In this document: one piece after another, positions 17,569-25,783 of the stretch | Position numbering within the stretch: the first letter of the stretch is position 1 | Layout of the letters: every line of letters starts with the position of its first letter | DNA from: Kofleriaceae bacterium | GTDB lineage: Bacteria > Myxococcota_A > Polyangia > Haliangiales > Haliangiaceae | Direction: 5' to 3' | DNA: 57,842 nt | Assembly (NCBI GenBank): GCA_025357755.1 | Contig: JANXOP010000007.1 | Location: 1-57,842, forward strand | Program-made: the position numbers and the translations under genes | The notes under the pieces: model-generated | The model's input: only the letters and a program-made list of their open reading frames with translations | Told to the model about the DNA's origin: nothing | Database searches by the model: none

Positions 17569-18890
17569 CCCGCCCGACCATCTGCATCTTCGCGAAGCCG
17601 CCCGTTGCAGGTACGGTCAAGACTCGGCTCGCCGCTGAGATCGGCGCGGAGCGTGCCTCGCAGTTGGCCCGCGCGTTTCTCGTCGATACGTGCGCGGCGA
17701 CGCGCGCTCTGACCTGGGCCCGGCCAGTGCTCGCCACGAGCGATGCGCTCGCGCCGGAGTTGCGTACCGAGCTCGACATGCCGGTCTGGCCACAGGGCGA
17801 TGGCGATCTTGGCGCGCGCATGGAGCGCGTGCTCGCTCGCGCGCTCACCGAGGCGCCGTTCGCGATCGCGTTCGGCGCCGACTCGCCGGGACTGCCGCCT
17901 CGTTTTCTCGAAGCCGCGCGCACTGCGCTCGCGACAGCCGACGCGGTGATCGGGCCTGCCGACGATGGCGGATTCTATGTACTCGGACTGCGTCGCTGCC
18001 CGCCTGGCCTGCTCGCGGCGCTACCTTGGAGCGTGCCCGAGACGTGCGTTCGCACCATCGAGCGGTTGCGGGCCGCTGGCCTCACCGTGACCGAGCTCGC
18101 GCCCTGGTTCGACGTCGACCGAGCGGACGATCTCGCGCGACTACACGACCTGCTCGACACCGGCGCGATCGTGGCACCGTCGACGCGACGCGTGCTCGGC
18201 GTGCCCCCCGTCTCGATCATCATGCCTGTCCTCGACGAGGCGCGCCGTATCTGCGGTGCGATCGACGACGCGCTAGCCGTTCCCGGCCGCAAGGAAGTGA
18301 TCGTCGTCGATGGTGGCAGTCGCGACGACACGCTCGCGCTCGCGCGTACCAGACCCGTCCGCGTCATCGAGTCCTCGCGGGGCCGCGCACGCCAGATGAA
18401 TGCGGGTGCCGAGGTCGCAGCCGGCGAGGTGCTGATGTTCCTGCATGCGGACACGACGCTGCCACTGGATGCGCTCGACCGGGTGCATGCGGTGCTCGGT
18501 GATCGCGGCGTGGTGGCCGGTGCGTTCCGGACCTGGACGGTCGCGGAAGCGGACGACGTGCCTTGGTACGCACCTCTCCTGCACCTCGCCGATCTGCGGT
18601 CCCGATACACCTCGTTACCGTACGGGGACCAGGCGATGTTCGTGCGTGCCGAGACCTTCCGTGACGTCGGTGGCTTTCCAGACCAACCGCTCATGGAGGA
18701 CCTCGAGATGGCGCGTCGCTTGCGGCGCCGAGGACGGATCGCGGCGGTGCCTGCGCGCGTCCGCGTGTCTGCACGTCGCTTCGTCGCGAGGCCGGTGTTC
18801 TACACGCTCGTCACGAATGCGTTTCCGGCCTTGTATCGGCTCGGCGTCTCACCGGATCGGCTCGCCCGTCTCTATCGGAACATCCGATGA
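17544..18890 (+). CDS. fused arsenosugar-biosynthesis glycosyltransferase (TIGR04282-like + TIGR04283-like)
   Basis: 448 residues from the ATG at 17544, preceded by GGAGGG and overlapping the previous gene by 25 bases. Residues about 8-210 match the TIGR04282 group (ICIFAKPPVAGTVKTRLAAE, GADSPGLPPRF, GPADDGGFYVLGL). Residues about 220-448 match the TIGR04283 group of family-2 glycosyltransferases (VSIIMPVLDEARRI, VIVVDGGSRDDT, GRARQMNAGA, MFLHADTTLP, GDQAMFVR, LMEDLEMARRL). These two enzymes are normally separate neighbours in arsenosugar clusters; here they form a single chain. Confidence 0.92.
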   Translation: MADEASPVTRPTICIFAKPPVAGTVKTRLAAEIGAERASQLARAFLVDTCAATRALTWARPVLATSDALAPELRTELDMPVWPQGDGDLGARMERVLARALTEAPFAIAFGADSPGLPPRFLEAARTALATADAVIGPADDGGFYVLGLRRCPPGLLAALPWSVPETCVRTIERLRAAGLTVTELAPWFDVDRADDLARLHDLLDTGAIVAPSTRRVLGVPPVSIIMPVLDEARRICGAIDDALAVPGRKEVIVVDGGSRDDTLALARTRPVRVIESSRGRARQMNAGAEVAAGEVLMFLHADTTLPLDALDRVHAVLGDRGVVAGAFRTWTVAEADDVPWYAPLLHLADLRSRYTSLPYGDQAMFVRAETFRDVGGFPDQPLMEDLEMARRLRRRGRIAAVPARVRVSARRFVARPVFYTLVTNAFPALYRLGVSPDRLARLYRNIR

Positions 18891-18966
18891 CACGGCGCGG
18901 GCTGGGTACGAGAACGGAGGTGCGGGCACCACTCGTGACCTCCGACGTGACGCAACGGGGTCGGCG

Positions 18967-19749
18967 ATGATGCTGGTGCGGCTCGTGATCGGTGTGGTGA
19001 CGCTCGGAAGCCTGACGCTCGGCGAGAGGCTTCGGCCACTTCGCCGCCCCGTGGGTTCGACGCGGCGCCGTGTCGTCGTGAATTTCATCATCGCCGCGCT
19101 CGCGTTCGGTGGGGTCGCGATCGTGCATGGCATGGTCGTGGTCCGCGCGATTCAATGGGCCGAGCTCCGCGGCGTCGGCGTGGTCCGTTGGCTCGGCGCA
19201 CCCGCCCCGATCGCGAGCATGCTCGCGGTGGTCCTCCTCGACTACAGCCTCTGGCACTGGCACTGGCTCAATCATCGCGTGGGCGTGCTCTGGCGCTTTC
19301 ACGCGGCGCACCACGCCGATGTCGATCTCGACGCCACCACGGCGCTCCGCTTTCATCCTGGTGAGCTCGCGATCTCCGTGCTGTTTCGCGCGATCCAGGT
19401 GATCGCGGTCGGCGTCTCGATCGAGGCGCTCGCGACCTGGGAGCTCATGGTCCTCGTCTTCACGACGTTCCACCACTCGAACCTTCGACTCGCCCCGCGG
19501 CTCGAACGCGTGCTCGGAGGTGTCGTCATCACGCCTCGTGTGCACGGGATCCACCACTCGCGACGCCCGGGCGAGCTCCATAGCAACTTCGGGACGATCT
19601 CGTCAGTCTGGGATCGCCTTCACAGCCTTCGGGTGACCGATGTCGATCAGGCATCGATCGAGATCGGTCTTCCTGGCCAAACCAGCCACGAGCTCGGCGT
19701 CGTGGAGAGCCTCGCGTTGTCCTTCCGCCCGGAGGTACCGCCCCGATGA
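18967..19749 (+). CDS. sterol desaturase/fatty acid hydroxylase-family membrane oxygenase
   Basis: 260 residues from the first of two ATG codons at 18967. At least three membrane segments are visible (about 2-18, 36-58, 78-95). The diiron histidine clusters are complete: LWHWHWLNH, FHAAHHADVDLD, HHSN and HGIHHSRR. The family hydroxylates or desaturates lipid chains or cleaves ether lipids. Its place inside the arsenosugar operon suggests a lipid step, such as making or modifying an arsenosugar lipid, but this is inference. The stop overlaps the next start (ATGA). Confidence 0.88.
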   Translation: MMLVRLVIGVVTLGSLTLGERLRPLRRPVGSTRRRVVVNFIIAALAFGGVAIVHGMVVVRAIQWAELRGVGVVRWLGAPAPIASMLAVVLLDYSLWHWHWLNHRVGVLWRFHAAHHADVDLDATTALRFHPGELAISVLFRAIQVIAVGVSIEALATWELMVLVFTTFHHSNLRLAPRLERVLGGVVITPRVHGIHHSRRPGELHSNFGTISSVWDRLHSLRVTDVDQASIEIGLPGQTSHELGVVESLALSFRPEVPPR

Positions 19750-20456
19750 AGAAGAAGAACGCGATCGGCATCGGCATCGCGGTGGCGATCGGCATCGCGG
19801 GCATCGTTCTCGTACGTTCGTCGTACGTCGCGACCGCGGTCTCGAGCGCCGCAGCCTGGGCACGCGGAGCAGGATCGATCGCGGTGGTCGCATTCGTGTG
19901 CGCCTACATCCTCGCCACGGTGTTGTTGATACCGGGCTCGATCCTGACGATCGCGGCTGGGTTCATCTATGGAGTTGGCTGGGGCACGCTGATCGTCGCG
20001 CCGACATCCATCATCGCGGCAACCATCGCCTTCCTCGTCGGTAGGACCTTCGCGCGCGCCCCGATCAAGCAACGCCTCGGGGAGGGGGCACAGTTCCGGG
20101 CGATCGACGCGGCGATCGAGAAGCGAGGTGCCTTGGTGGTGACGTTATTGCGGCTGTCTCCGGTGGTGCCGTTCGCCCTGCTGAACTACCTCCTCTCGAT
20201 CACCAAGGTGAAGACCCGGACGTACGTGGTCGCGTCGGCGCTCGGAATGTTCCCCGGCACGATCCTGTACGTCTATCTGGGATCGCTCGCAGGCACCGCG
20301 GCGGAAGCGGCGAGCGGCGGACCGTCCCCTGGCGGTCTCCGGTTGGCGTTCCTGGGTGCGGGGCTGGTCGCGACCGCGATCGTCGTCGTCGTCATCGCGC
20401 GACTCGCGCGACGAGAGCTCGCGGCTCCAAACTGGCCGTCGTCGAATGGCAGTTAG
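19746..20456 (+). CDS. TVP38/TMEM64 (DedA-like) family membrane protein
   Basis: 236 residues with five to six hydrophobic segments. Family marks: LLIPGSILTIAAGFIYGVGWG, then FLVGRTFAR, and RLSPVVPFALLNYLLSITKVKTRTY plus GMFPGTILYVYLGSLAG. TVP38 proteins sit in the inner membrane and are linked to lipid scrambling or transport. They are frequent neighbours of the mercuric-reductase-like flavoprotein. This is the last gene of the arsenosugar operon, with ATGA overlap to the previous stop. Confidence 0.9.
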   Translation: MKKKNAIGIGIAVAIGIAGIVLVRSSYVATAVSSAAAWARGAGSIAVVAFVCAYILATVLLIPGSILTIAAGFIYGVGWGTLIVAPTSIIAATIAFLVGRTFARAPIKQRLGEGAQFRAIDAAIEKRGALVVTLLRLSPVVPFALLNYLLSITKVKTRTYVVASALGMFPGTILYVYLGSLAGTAAEAASGGPSPGGLRLAFLGAGLVATAIVVVVIARLARRELAAPNWPSSNGS

Positions 20457-20745
20457 TCACGAGGGCCGTAGCGGCCAGCGACCCAACTGACGGCCGCCAC
20501 CTTCAGCTGACGGCGGCGCCCCTCATCGAGCTACGGCTCTCGGCAGGGCCAATGCGTTCGATCAGGGCGATGGAGGGCGACGGACACCGGCATGCGACGT
20601 GCTGGTGTACCGGCCATGGCAACGCTCGATCGGCTCGAGGTCGCAGTAGTCGAATCTGTGCGGCGCCAAGGCTTGTAACGGCTCGTTTTTCGCGACCTGC
20701 AGGAATGGTCCCAGGGTCGTGGCGAGCGCAGCGAATAGAGATTTT
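20457..20745. other. non-coding stretch after the arsenosugar operon
   Basis: No credible gene. Two short GC-rich hairpins lie just after the operon: GGCCG-TAG-CGGCC (20464-20476), and GCCGCC (20493-20498) pairing with GGCGGC (20512-20517). Neither is followed by a clear T-run, so a terminator is only possible. The rest may hold the promoter of the next gene; no -35/-10 pair is convincing. Confidence 0.35.
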
Positions 20746-21528
20746 ATGCGAACACCTATTTCGGTCGCTCTCGTGCTTCTGGCATCCACCCACCTGGCAA
20801 CCGCGCAACCTCGAGCTTCGGGCGACGAACCCCTCGATCCATCGCGGTCCGACACGGGTGTCATCGACGATGCAAATTCGCCGGGCGCGTTCTTGTCCCC
20901 GTCCGCGCTGGCGGAGCCGGAGGGCACGTTCACCGCAAGTCTCGGAGTCGCTACGGACACGAGCTTCAAGGATCCGCTGGTATCGCATCTCGGAGTTTCG
21001 TACTCACCGACGAGCTCGATCACGATCAGCGGAGCGCTGCTGGTCCCGACCGCGGACAACCTTCATATCGGCACGCTAACCGCCAAGGCGCAGGTCATGC
21101 GCTCGGGTCGTTGGCGCGGCGCACTCGAAGGAGTGCTGCTGGTCGCTAGCGACAACGGAGAAGCGAACGAGGCCGGTCTCGTCGGCGGCGTCGTCAGCTA
21201 TTGCCTGGACGACGGATGCAACTCGTACGCATCCGGGGATCTCGGGCTCGGGATCGTGCACTCCTCCGGCTCCGGTGTTCCGCTTCTGGTCTCGGGGTCG
21301 GTCGTCGCACAAGTTGCACCGCACTTCAAACTGGTCGGCGAGATCTTGACCGGCCAGGCTGGTACCGGTGTCAGTGGTAGTGGCAGCGAGCTCTTCGCGT
21401 TCTACGGCGCCCGTATCACCCAGAAGAACGTCGGCGTGAATATCGGATTCTACAAGCCGATCGGTACCTTCCGCGAAGATGGGCCGGGCATCCTGTTCGC
21501 CACCGTGACCGGTCGTGTCATGCCGTAA
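20746..21528 (+). CDS. exported protein, probable outer-membrane beta-barrel
   Basis: 260 residues from the ATG at 20746, which gives a clean signal peptide (hydrophobic VALVLLASTHL, cleavage near ATAQP). The mature part alternates polar and hydrophobic residues in short strands with Gly-rich turns (FTASLGVATDTSF, HLGVSYSPTSSITISGALL, NVGVNIGFYKPIG) and ends near VTGRVMP, in the style of a small outer-membrane barrel. No named family is recognised. It is separate from the operon that starts at 21641. Confidence 0.65.
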   Translation: MRTPISVALVLLASTHLATAQPRASGDEPLDPSRSDTGVIDDANSPGAFLSPSALAEPEGTFTASLGVATDTSFKDPLVSHLGVSYSPTSSITISGALLVPTADNLHIGTLTAKAQVMRSGRWRGALEGVLLVASDNGEANEAGLVGGVVSYCLDDGCNSYASGDLGLGIVHSSGSGVPLLVSGSVVAQVAPHFKLVGEILTGQAGTGVSGSGSELFAFYGARITQKNVGVNIGFYKPIGTFREDGPGILFATVTGRVMP

Positions 21529-21640
21529 ATGACGACCGCGCTGACCTGCGACACGGGGCGATGCGAGCACCTCGGTAGCGTGTGAAAGCCTGACAGCTGG
21601 CAATCGTGCCGGATTTTGCGAGCTGCGTTCCTAATGCGAC

Positions 21641-22273
21641 GTGCTCCGGGTCTCGATCCTTGTTTGCGCCCAGCTTTGGGCCGCTTGCGATGCGCTCGCG
21701 CCCGCTACCTACGTCGGTGATCCGTTGTTCACGCTCGAGGGTTCGTTTGCCTCCAGCGTGAACGCGCCCGCCGATCCGCTCGGAGGCGTCGCGCTCCTCT
21801 GGCAGGATCCGCTGGGCCCCGAAGGTCCAGGCGTCGCGTCGACGACCGTCCCTGTCGCGATCGAGTTTCCCGCGAGCTTCCGTGTCGACATCCCGGTGCC
21901 GCCCCCGGATGCTGCGCGGTTCAGGTTCGTAGATAACGACATCACGATCGCGGAGGCCTACGTGTTCGTGGTCGAGAGCACGGAGGATCATCCGGTGCCG
22001 CACGGTGGCGAGCGTCGCCACGTGGTCGTGTGGGCGAGCGCCGATGTCGCGGATGGCTCGCTCGCCGCCGATTATCTCGGCGGCCCGATCACCGCGGGCT
22101 ATCACCTGCGGACGTTCGATGCGGTCACGGTGGCCGGTACCGCGCAACAGGCGATGATCGATCGCTGCGTGGCGAGCGGCGCGGCACAGCGCGCGTGCGA
22201 GGTTCGCCGCGGCTACCAGCTGAGCGCGAGTGGTGATCATGACCGGTTGAAGATCACGGTGACGCCGCCGTGA
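21641..22273 (+). CDS. probable lipoprotein, first gene of the ECF/caspase operon
   Basis: 210 residues from a GTG at 21641. The N-terminus MLRVSILVCAQLWAACDALA reads as a short signal ending in a lipobox-like WAAC. The mature domain (DPLFTLEGSF, VAIEFPASFRVDIP, AYVFVVEST) looks like an all-beta exported protein; two Cys near the C-terminus (DRCVAS, RACEV) may pair. Family unknown. Its stop overlaps the start of the sigma factor gene as GTGA, so it is co-translated with it. Confidence 0.7.
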   Translation: MLRVSILVCAQLWAACDALAPATYVGDPLFTLEGSFASSVNAPADPLGGVALLWQDPLGPEGPGVASTTVPVAIEFPASFRVDIPVPPPDAARFRFVDNDITIAEAYVFVVESTEDHPVPHGGERRHVVVWASADVADGSLAADYLGGPITAGYHLRTFDAVTVAGTAQQAMIDRCVASGAAQRACEVRRGYQLSASGDHDRLKITVTPP

Positions 22274-22737
22274 AGGACCTCGAACAGCTCTATCGCGAAC
22301 ACGGTCACGCGGTGCTGCGGCGCGCGCGCCGAATCTTGCGCAACGAAGAAGATGCGCGCGACGTGGTCCAGGACGTGTATCTCGAGCTCGCTCGCCAACC
22401 GGCGCAGTTTGCGGCGCGCAGCTCGATCGCGACGTACCTCTACGCGGCCGCGACCCACGCCTGCCTCAATCGCTTGCGCGATGGCCGCAATCGCACGCGC
22501 CTGCTCGAGATCCGCACCGCCGGCCATGTGAACGCGACCTCGCCCACCGCCGAGACCATCACCCTCGCCACTCAGATCCTCGAGCAGCTCTCCGCCGAGG
22601 ACGCCGAGCTCGCCGTCTATCTATACTGCGACGAGCTCACTCACGACGAAATCGCGGAGCTGTTCGGATGTTCGCGCCGCCACATCGGCGACCGCGCCCT
22701 CCGCCTCCGCACGCGCATCATGGAGCGTGCAGCATGA
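22270..22737 (+). CDS. ECF-type RNA polymerase sigma factor
   Basis: 155 residues from a GTG. Region 2: LEQLYREHGHAVLRRARRIL with EDARDVVQDVYLELAR; region 4: LSAEDAELAVYLYCDELTHDEIAELFGCSRRHIGDR, containing the helix-turn-helix. The linker is short. It overlaps both neighbours by four bases, so lipoprotein, sigma factor and anti-sigma factor are co-translated. It probably controls its own operon together with the anti-sigma factor. Confidence 0.88.
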   Translation: MKDLEQLYREHGHAVLRRARRILRNEEDARDVVQDVYLELARQPAQFAARSSIATYLYAAATHACLNRLRDGRNRTRLLEIRTAGHVNATSPTAETITLATQILEQLSAEDAELAVYLYCDELTHDEIAELFGCSRRHIGDRALRLRTRIMERAA

Positions 22738-23381
22738 GTCACTTCTCCGAGCTCCGTGTCGACAAGCTGCTCGCAGACGAGCTCGATCGCGACGCTGCCA
22801 TGGCCTTGCGCGCGCATGCCGCAGCATGCACGCGCTGTGGAGAGGTGCTCGCCGAGGCCACCGCGACGCGCGAGGCGTTCGAGTTCCGGCCGATCGGATC
22901 ACGTCACCGAGCGTGGTGGCGATCGAGCGCCGTTGTCGTGCCGATCGCGATGACCGCTGCCGTCGTGTTGCTCCTCGCTTGGCCTGCAAGACCGAGCAAG
23001 GATCGCGTCCGTACCAAGGGCTCTTCGTCGCTCGGCTGGTTCGTCAAACACGGTCTCGACGTCCGACGTGGCCTCGTTCACGAGCTCGTGATGCCGGGAG
23101 ACCGGCTCGAGTTCTCGACCTCCGCGACTGCGCCCGGCTGGTTCGCGGCCCTCGCTGAAGACGCGGGCGGCGTGCGCAGCGTGTACGTACCACTCCAACC
23201 GATCGCACCCGGGCGCGATCGGCTCGCCGCCGGTGCGATCGAGCTCGACGACACCCTCGGGCGCGAGACCGTCACCGGCGTGTTCTGCGATCATCGATTC
23301 GAGCCGACCACGATCGATCTCGTCGTGGTCCCCCCGGGTTGCACGACGGATCGCTTGACGCTCGACAAGGTGGCTCGGTGA
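22734..23381 (+). CDS. membrane-spanning anti-sigma factor
   Basis: 215 residues from the ATG overlapping the sigma stop (ATGA). The N-terminal segment DKLLADELDRDAAMALRAHA followed by CTRCGEV is a short anti-sigma zinc-finger-like motif with the His-x3-Cys-x2-Cys spacing (HAAACTRC). A single transmembrane helix lies near residues 67-85 (VVVPIAMTAAVVLLLAW). The remaining 130 residues would be periplasmic and beta-rich, and could sense a signal. It resembles regulators seen with caspase-like proteins. Confidence 0.82.
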   Translation: MSHFSELRVDKLLADELDRDAAMALRAHAAACTRCGEVLAEATATREAFEFRPIGSRHRAWWRSSAVVVPIAMTAAVVLLLAWPARPSKDRVRTKGSSSLGWFVKHGLDVRRGLVHELVMPGDRLEFSTSATAPGWFAALAEDAGGVRSVYVPLQPIAPGRDRLAAGAIELDDTLGRETVTGVFCDHRFEPTTIDLVVVPPGCTTDRLTLDKVAR

Positions 23382-24907
23382 AGCTCGCACTGCTGATCGT
23401 GTGCCTGCTCGCGACTCGCGCCGGTGCGGTCGCACGCTACGCGCTGGTGATCGGCAACGACGCCGGCGATCGCGACGAGACAGGGTTGCACTACGCGGAG
23501 CACGATGCCGAGCACTTCGCGGCGACCCTCGTCGATCTCGGCGGCTTTGCGCCGGGTGATGTCGTCGTGCTTCGCGGCGCCGATACCGAGGCTGCGCGGG
23601 CCGCGCTGATCTCGCTCAACGACCGGATCCGCACGTCGGGGCCGGCGGACTCGATGCTGATCGTCTACTACTCCGGCCACGCCGATGCCGAGGCATTGCA
23701 CCTCGGGTCGACGAACTTCGCCCTCTCTCAACTCGAGCAGCTCGTGCGTGGTTCACCCGCGACGTTTCGCCTGCTGGTCGTCGATGCCTGCAGGTCCGGC
23801 GCGCTGACCCGCGTCAAGGGTGGCCGCCAGGTCGCCGAGTTTCCGATCATGCTCGGCGACACGCTCGCGGCCGATGGTGTGATGTTCTGGACCGCGAGCG
23901 CGGCGAGCGAACAAGCGCAGGAGTCCGATGCGATCAAGGGCTCGCTGTTCAGCCACTTCCTCGTCTCTGGCATGGCGGGTCCCGCCGACACCGACAACGA
24001 CGGAGCGGTGACGACCGCCGAAGCCTACGAGTACGCGCGCTCGGCGACGCTGCGCGCTTCGAGCCGGACGCTCGCGGGCACGCAACACCCGACCTTTCGC
24101 GACGAGCTCGCGGGGCGCGACGCGGTCGTGCTCACCCGCCCTGGCGTCGCCGATCCGAAACGCGCGGCGATTCGCGTCCCCGCTGATCGTGACATGCTCG
24201 TGCTCGCGGGGTCGGCCGATGGTCCGGTGATCGCCGAGGTCGGGGTCCACGATCGCACGCGCCGGCTCAACGTCCGCGCTGGCAGGTACTTCATTCGTGC
24301 GCATGGCGACACGCACTTACTCGAGGGCACGATCATGGTCGCGGCCGGCGACGAGCACCTGGTCGCCGATCGCGAGCTCGCGCGCGTCGACTACATCCAG
24401 GTTGCGGCGAAGGGTGCGCAGGCCCGCGAGCACGATGCGGTCGAAGCCGGTGCCTTCGTGCGATCGCCCCTGATCGATGGTGGCGAGATGTGTATGGGCG
24501 CAGTCGCCGGTTATGCGATGCCGCTTGGCTGGATCACTGTCACGCCACGGATCTCGGAGTGTCGAGAGCGGTCGACGAATGGATTCGTTGCCGCGGCGAC
24601 CGATGCCTTCGTCGGCGACCTCCGCGTCTCGCACGCGTGGCGGCTCGCGCCCGTGACGTTCTCGGTCCAGGTCCAGGCCGGAGCTGCGGTGGTTCGTCAG
24701 CACTTCGCGACCGAAGGAGTGGCGCCCTCGCGGTCGAGCACCGGTGGGTTGTTCGGCGGTGGCGCGAGCATCGAGCTGGCGATCGCGCACGGCGCGTACG
24801 CGACGCTCGCGGCCGAGGTCGACAGCTTCATCGTGCAACGCGATCCGATGGGATGGAGTCCGGTGCTCACCCTCGGCGGCGTCCTCGGCGTGGGGATGCA
24901 CCTGTGA
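23378..24907 (+). CDS. exported caspase-like (C14) protease with a beta-rich C-terminus
   Basis: 509 residues from a GTG overlapping the anti-sigma stop. Signal peptide about 1-17. The caspase fold spans about 20-240: RYALVIGNDAG, the catalytic H101 in IVYYSGHADAE and C138 in LLVVDACRSGAL, and a DTDNDGAVTTAEAYEYA segment that resembles a calcium-binding loop. The C-terminal 230 residues are beta-rich with Gly/Ala turns ending in LGGVLGVGMHL, suggesting an outer-membrane barrel or surface domain. Both catalytic residues are intact. Substrate unknown. Next gene overlaps by GTGA. Confidence 0.88.
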   Translation: MKLALLIVCLLATRAGAVARYALVIGNDAGDRDETGLHYAEHDAEHFAATLVDLGGFAPGDVVVLRGADTEAARAALISLNDRIRTSGPADSMLIVYYSGHADAEALHLGSTNFALSQLEQLVRGSPATFRLLVVDACRSGALTRVKGGRQVAEFPIMLGDTLAADGVMFWTASAASEQAQESDAIKGSLFSHFLVSGMAGPADTDNDGAVTTAEAYEYARSATLRASSRTLAGTQHPTFRDELAGRDAVVLTRPGVADPKRAAIRVPADRDMLVLAGSADGPVIAEVGVHDRTRRLNVRAGRYFIRAHGDTHLLEGTIMVAAGDEHLVADRELARVDYIQVAAKGAQAREHDAVEAGAFVRSPLIDGGEMCMGAVAGYAMPLGWITVTPRISECRERSTNGFVAAATDAFVGDLRVSHAWRLAPVTFSVQVQAGAAVVRQHFATEGVAPSRSSTGGLFGGGASIELAIAHGAYATLAAEVDSFIVQRDPMGWSPVLTLGGVLGVGMHL

Positions 24908-25728
24908 ACCGGTTCCAGGCGACCGCGGTGCTCGGGGTTCTCGGGGTCCTCGGAGTGCTCGGCGCGTGCGCTCCGCCCGCGACCAAGCGCGTTCCCGGTG
25001 CATCGACCACACCCCGGATCGCGATCGCCCGCGCCTCGCGCGCCTGCGGCTTCGACATCGCCTACGACTCGACCTCGATCGCCGCACGTTATCGCTATCG
25101 TTACGACACGCTCGGGCGGCTCGCACACGCAACCGGCACGTTCACGGCGGGCGGCGCCTCCGACGAGATCGACTACACGTACGATCATCTCGATCACCTC
25201 ACCCGCATGCTCGAGCGTCGGGATGCGACGACAGAGGTCGAACAGACCGAGACCTACGACTCGCTCGGCGACTTGATCGACTACACGATCGCGCAACCGA
25301 GCGGCACGTCCCGCTACACGTACTCCGAGCTGACCGCCACCGGTCAACCTACGGCGGAGGCGGTCTCGGCCGGCATCGGGCCGCCGAGCCGCTACGTGCT
25401 CTCGTACGACGCGACCGATCGCCTGGTGACCGCGACCCTCGTCGGTGGCATGACCACGACCTACACGTACGACGACGATGCCGGGCGCTCGCTCACGGTC
25501 GATACCAACAACGGCGGGTTCCACGGTATCTACTTCTACGACGACCAGAATCGCGAGCTCTCGGAGAGCTGGGGCGGCAGCGATCCGCAAGCGACTGCGA
25601 GCGCGACGTTCTACGACTACACCGGTGATCGCCTCTCGACGATCACGTATCAACAGGCAGCGACGATCACCGATCCGCTCGCGACGGTCGAGATCGATAC
25701 GTTGCAGTACGCCTGCGACGCGCCGTAA
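24904..25728 (+). CDS. YD-repeat (RHS-like) lipoprotein 1
   Basis: 274 residues from a GTG overlapping the caspase stop. The signal peptide contains a repeated GVL run and ends in the lipobox LGAC. The mature protein carries YD/RHS-like repeats: YRYDTLGRLAHATG, YTYDHLDHLTRM, TYDSLGDLIDYT, SYDATDRLVTATL, TYTYDDDAGRSLTVD. Such repeats form beta-strand shells in RHS/Tc proteins, but this is only about 250 residues and has no toxin domain. A paralogue follows immediately. Confidence 0.8.
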   Translation: MNRFQATAVLGVLGVLGVLGACAPPATKRVPGASTTPRIAIARASRACGFDIAYDSTSIAARYRYRYDTLGRLAHATGTFTAGGASDEIDYTYDHLDHLTRMLERRDATTEVEQTETYDSLGDLIDYTIAQPSGTSRYTYSELTATGQPTAEAVSAGIGPPSRYVLSYDATDRLVTATLVGGMTTTYTYDDDAGRSLTVDTNNGGFHGIYFYDDQNRELSESWGGSDPQATASATFYDYTGDRLSTITYQQAATITDPLATVEIDTLQYACDAP

Positions 25729-25783
25729 GCGGTCGGTCATCGAGCGTCATGCCGCAAACCCGAGGTCGCGGTCCTACCCCTCG

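Noticed and set aside
20464..20517. Strong rho-independent terminator after the arsenosugar operon.
   Set aside because: Only short hairpins without a clear T-run are present; reported only as a possible site.
23378..24907. Calling the caspase-like protein a gasdermin-activating defence protease.
   Set aside because: No gasdermin-like pore protein is nearby and the protein has a signal peptide, unlike the cytoplasmic defence caspases.
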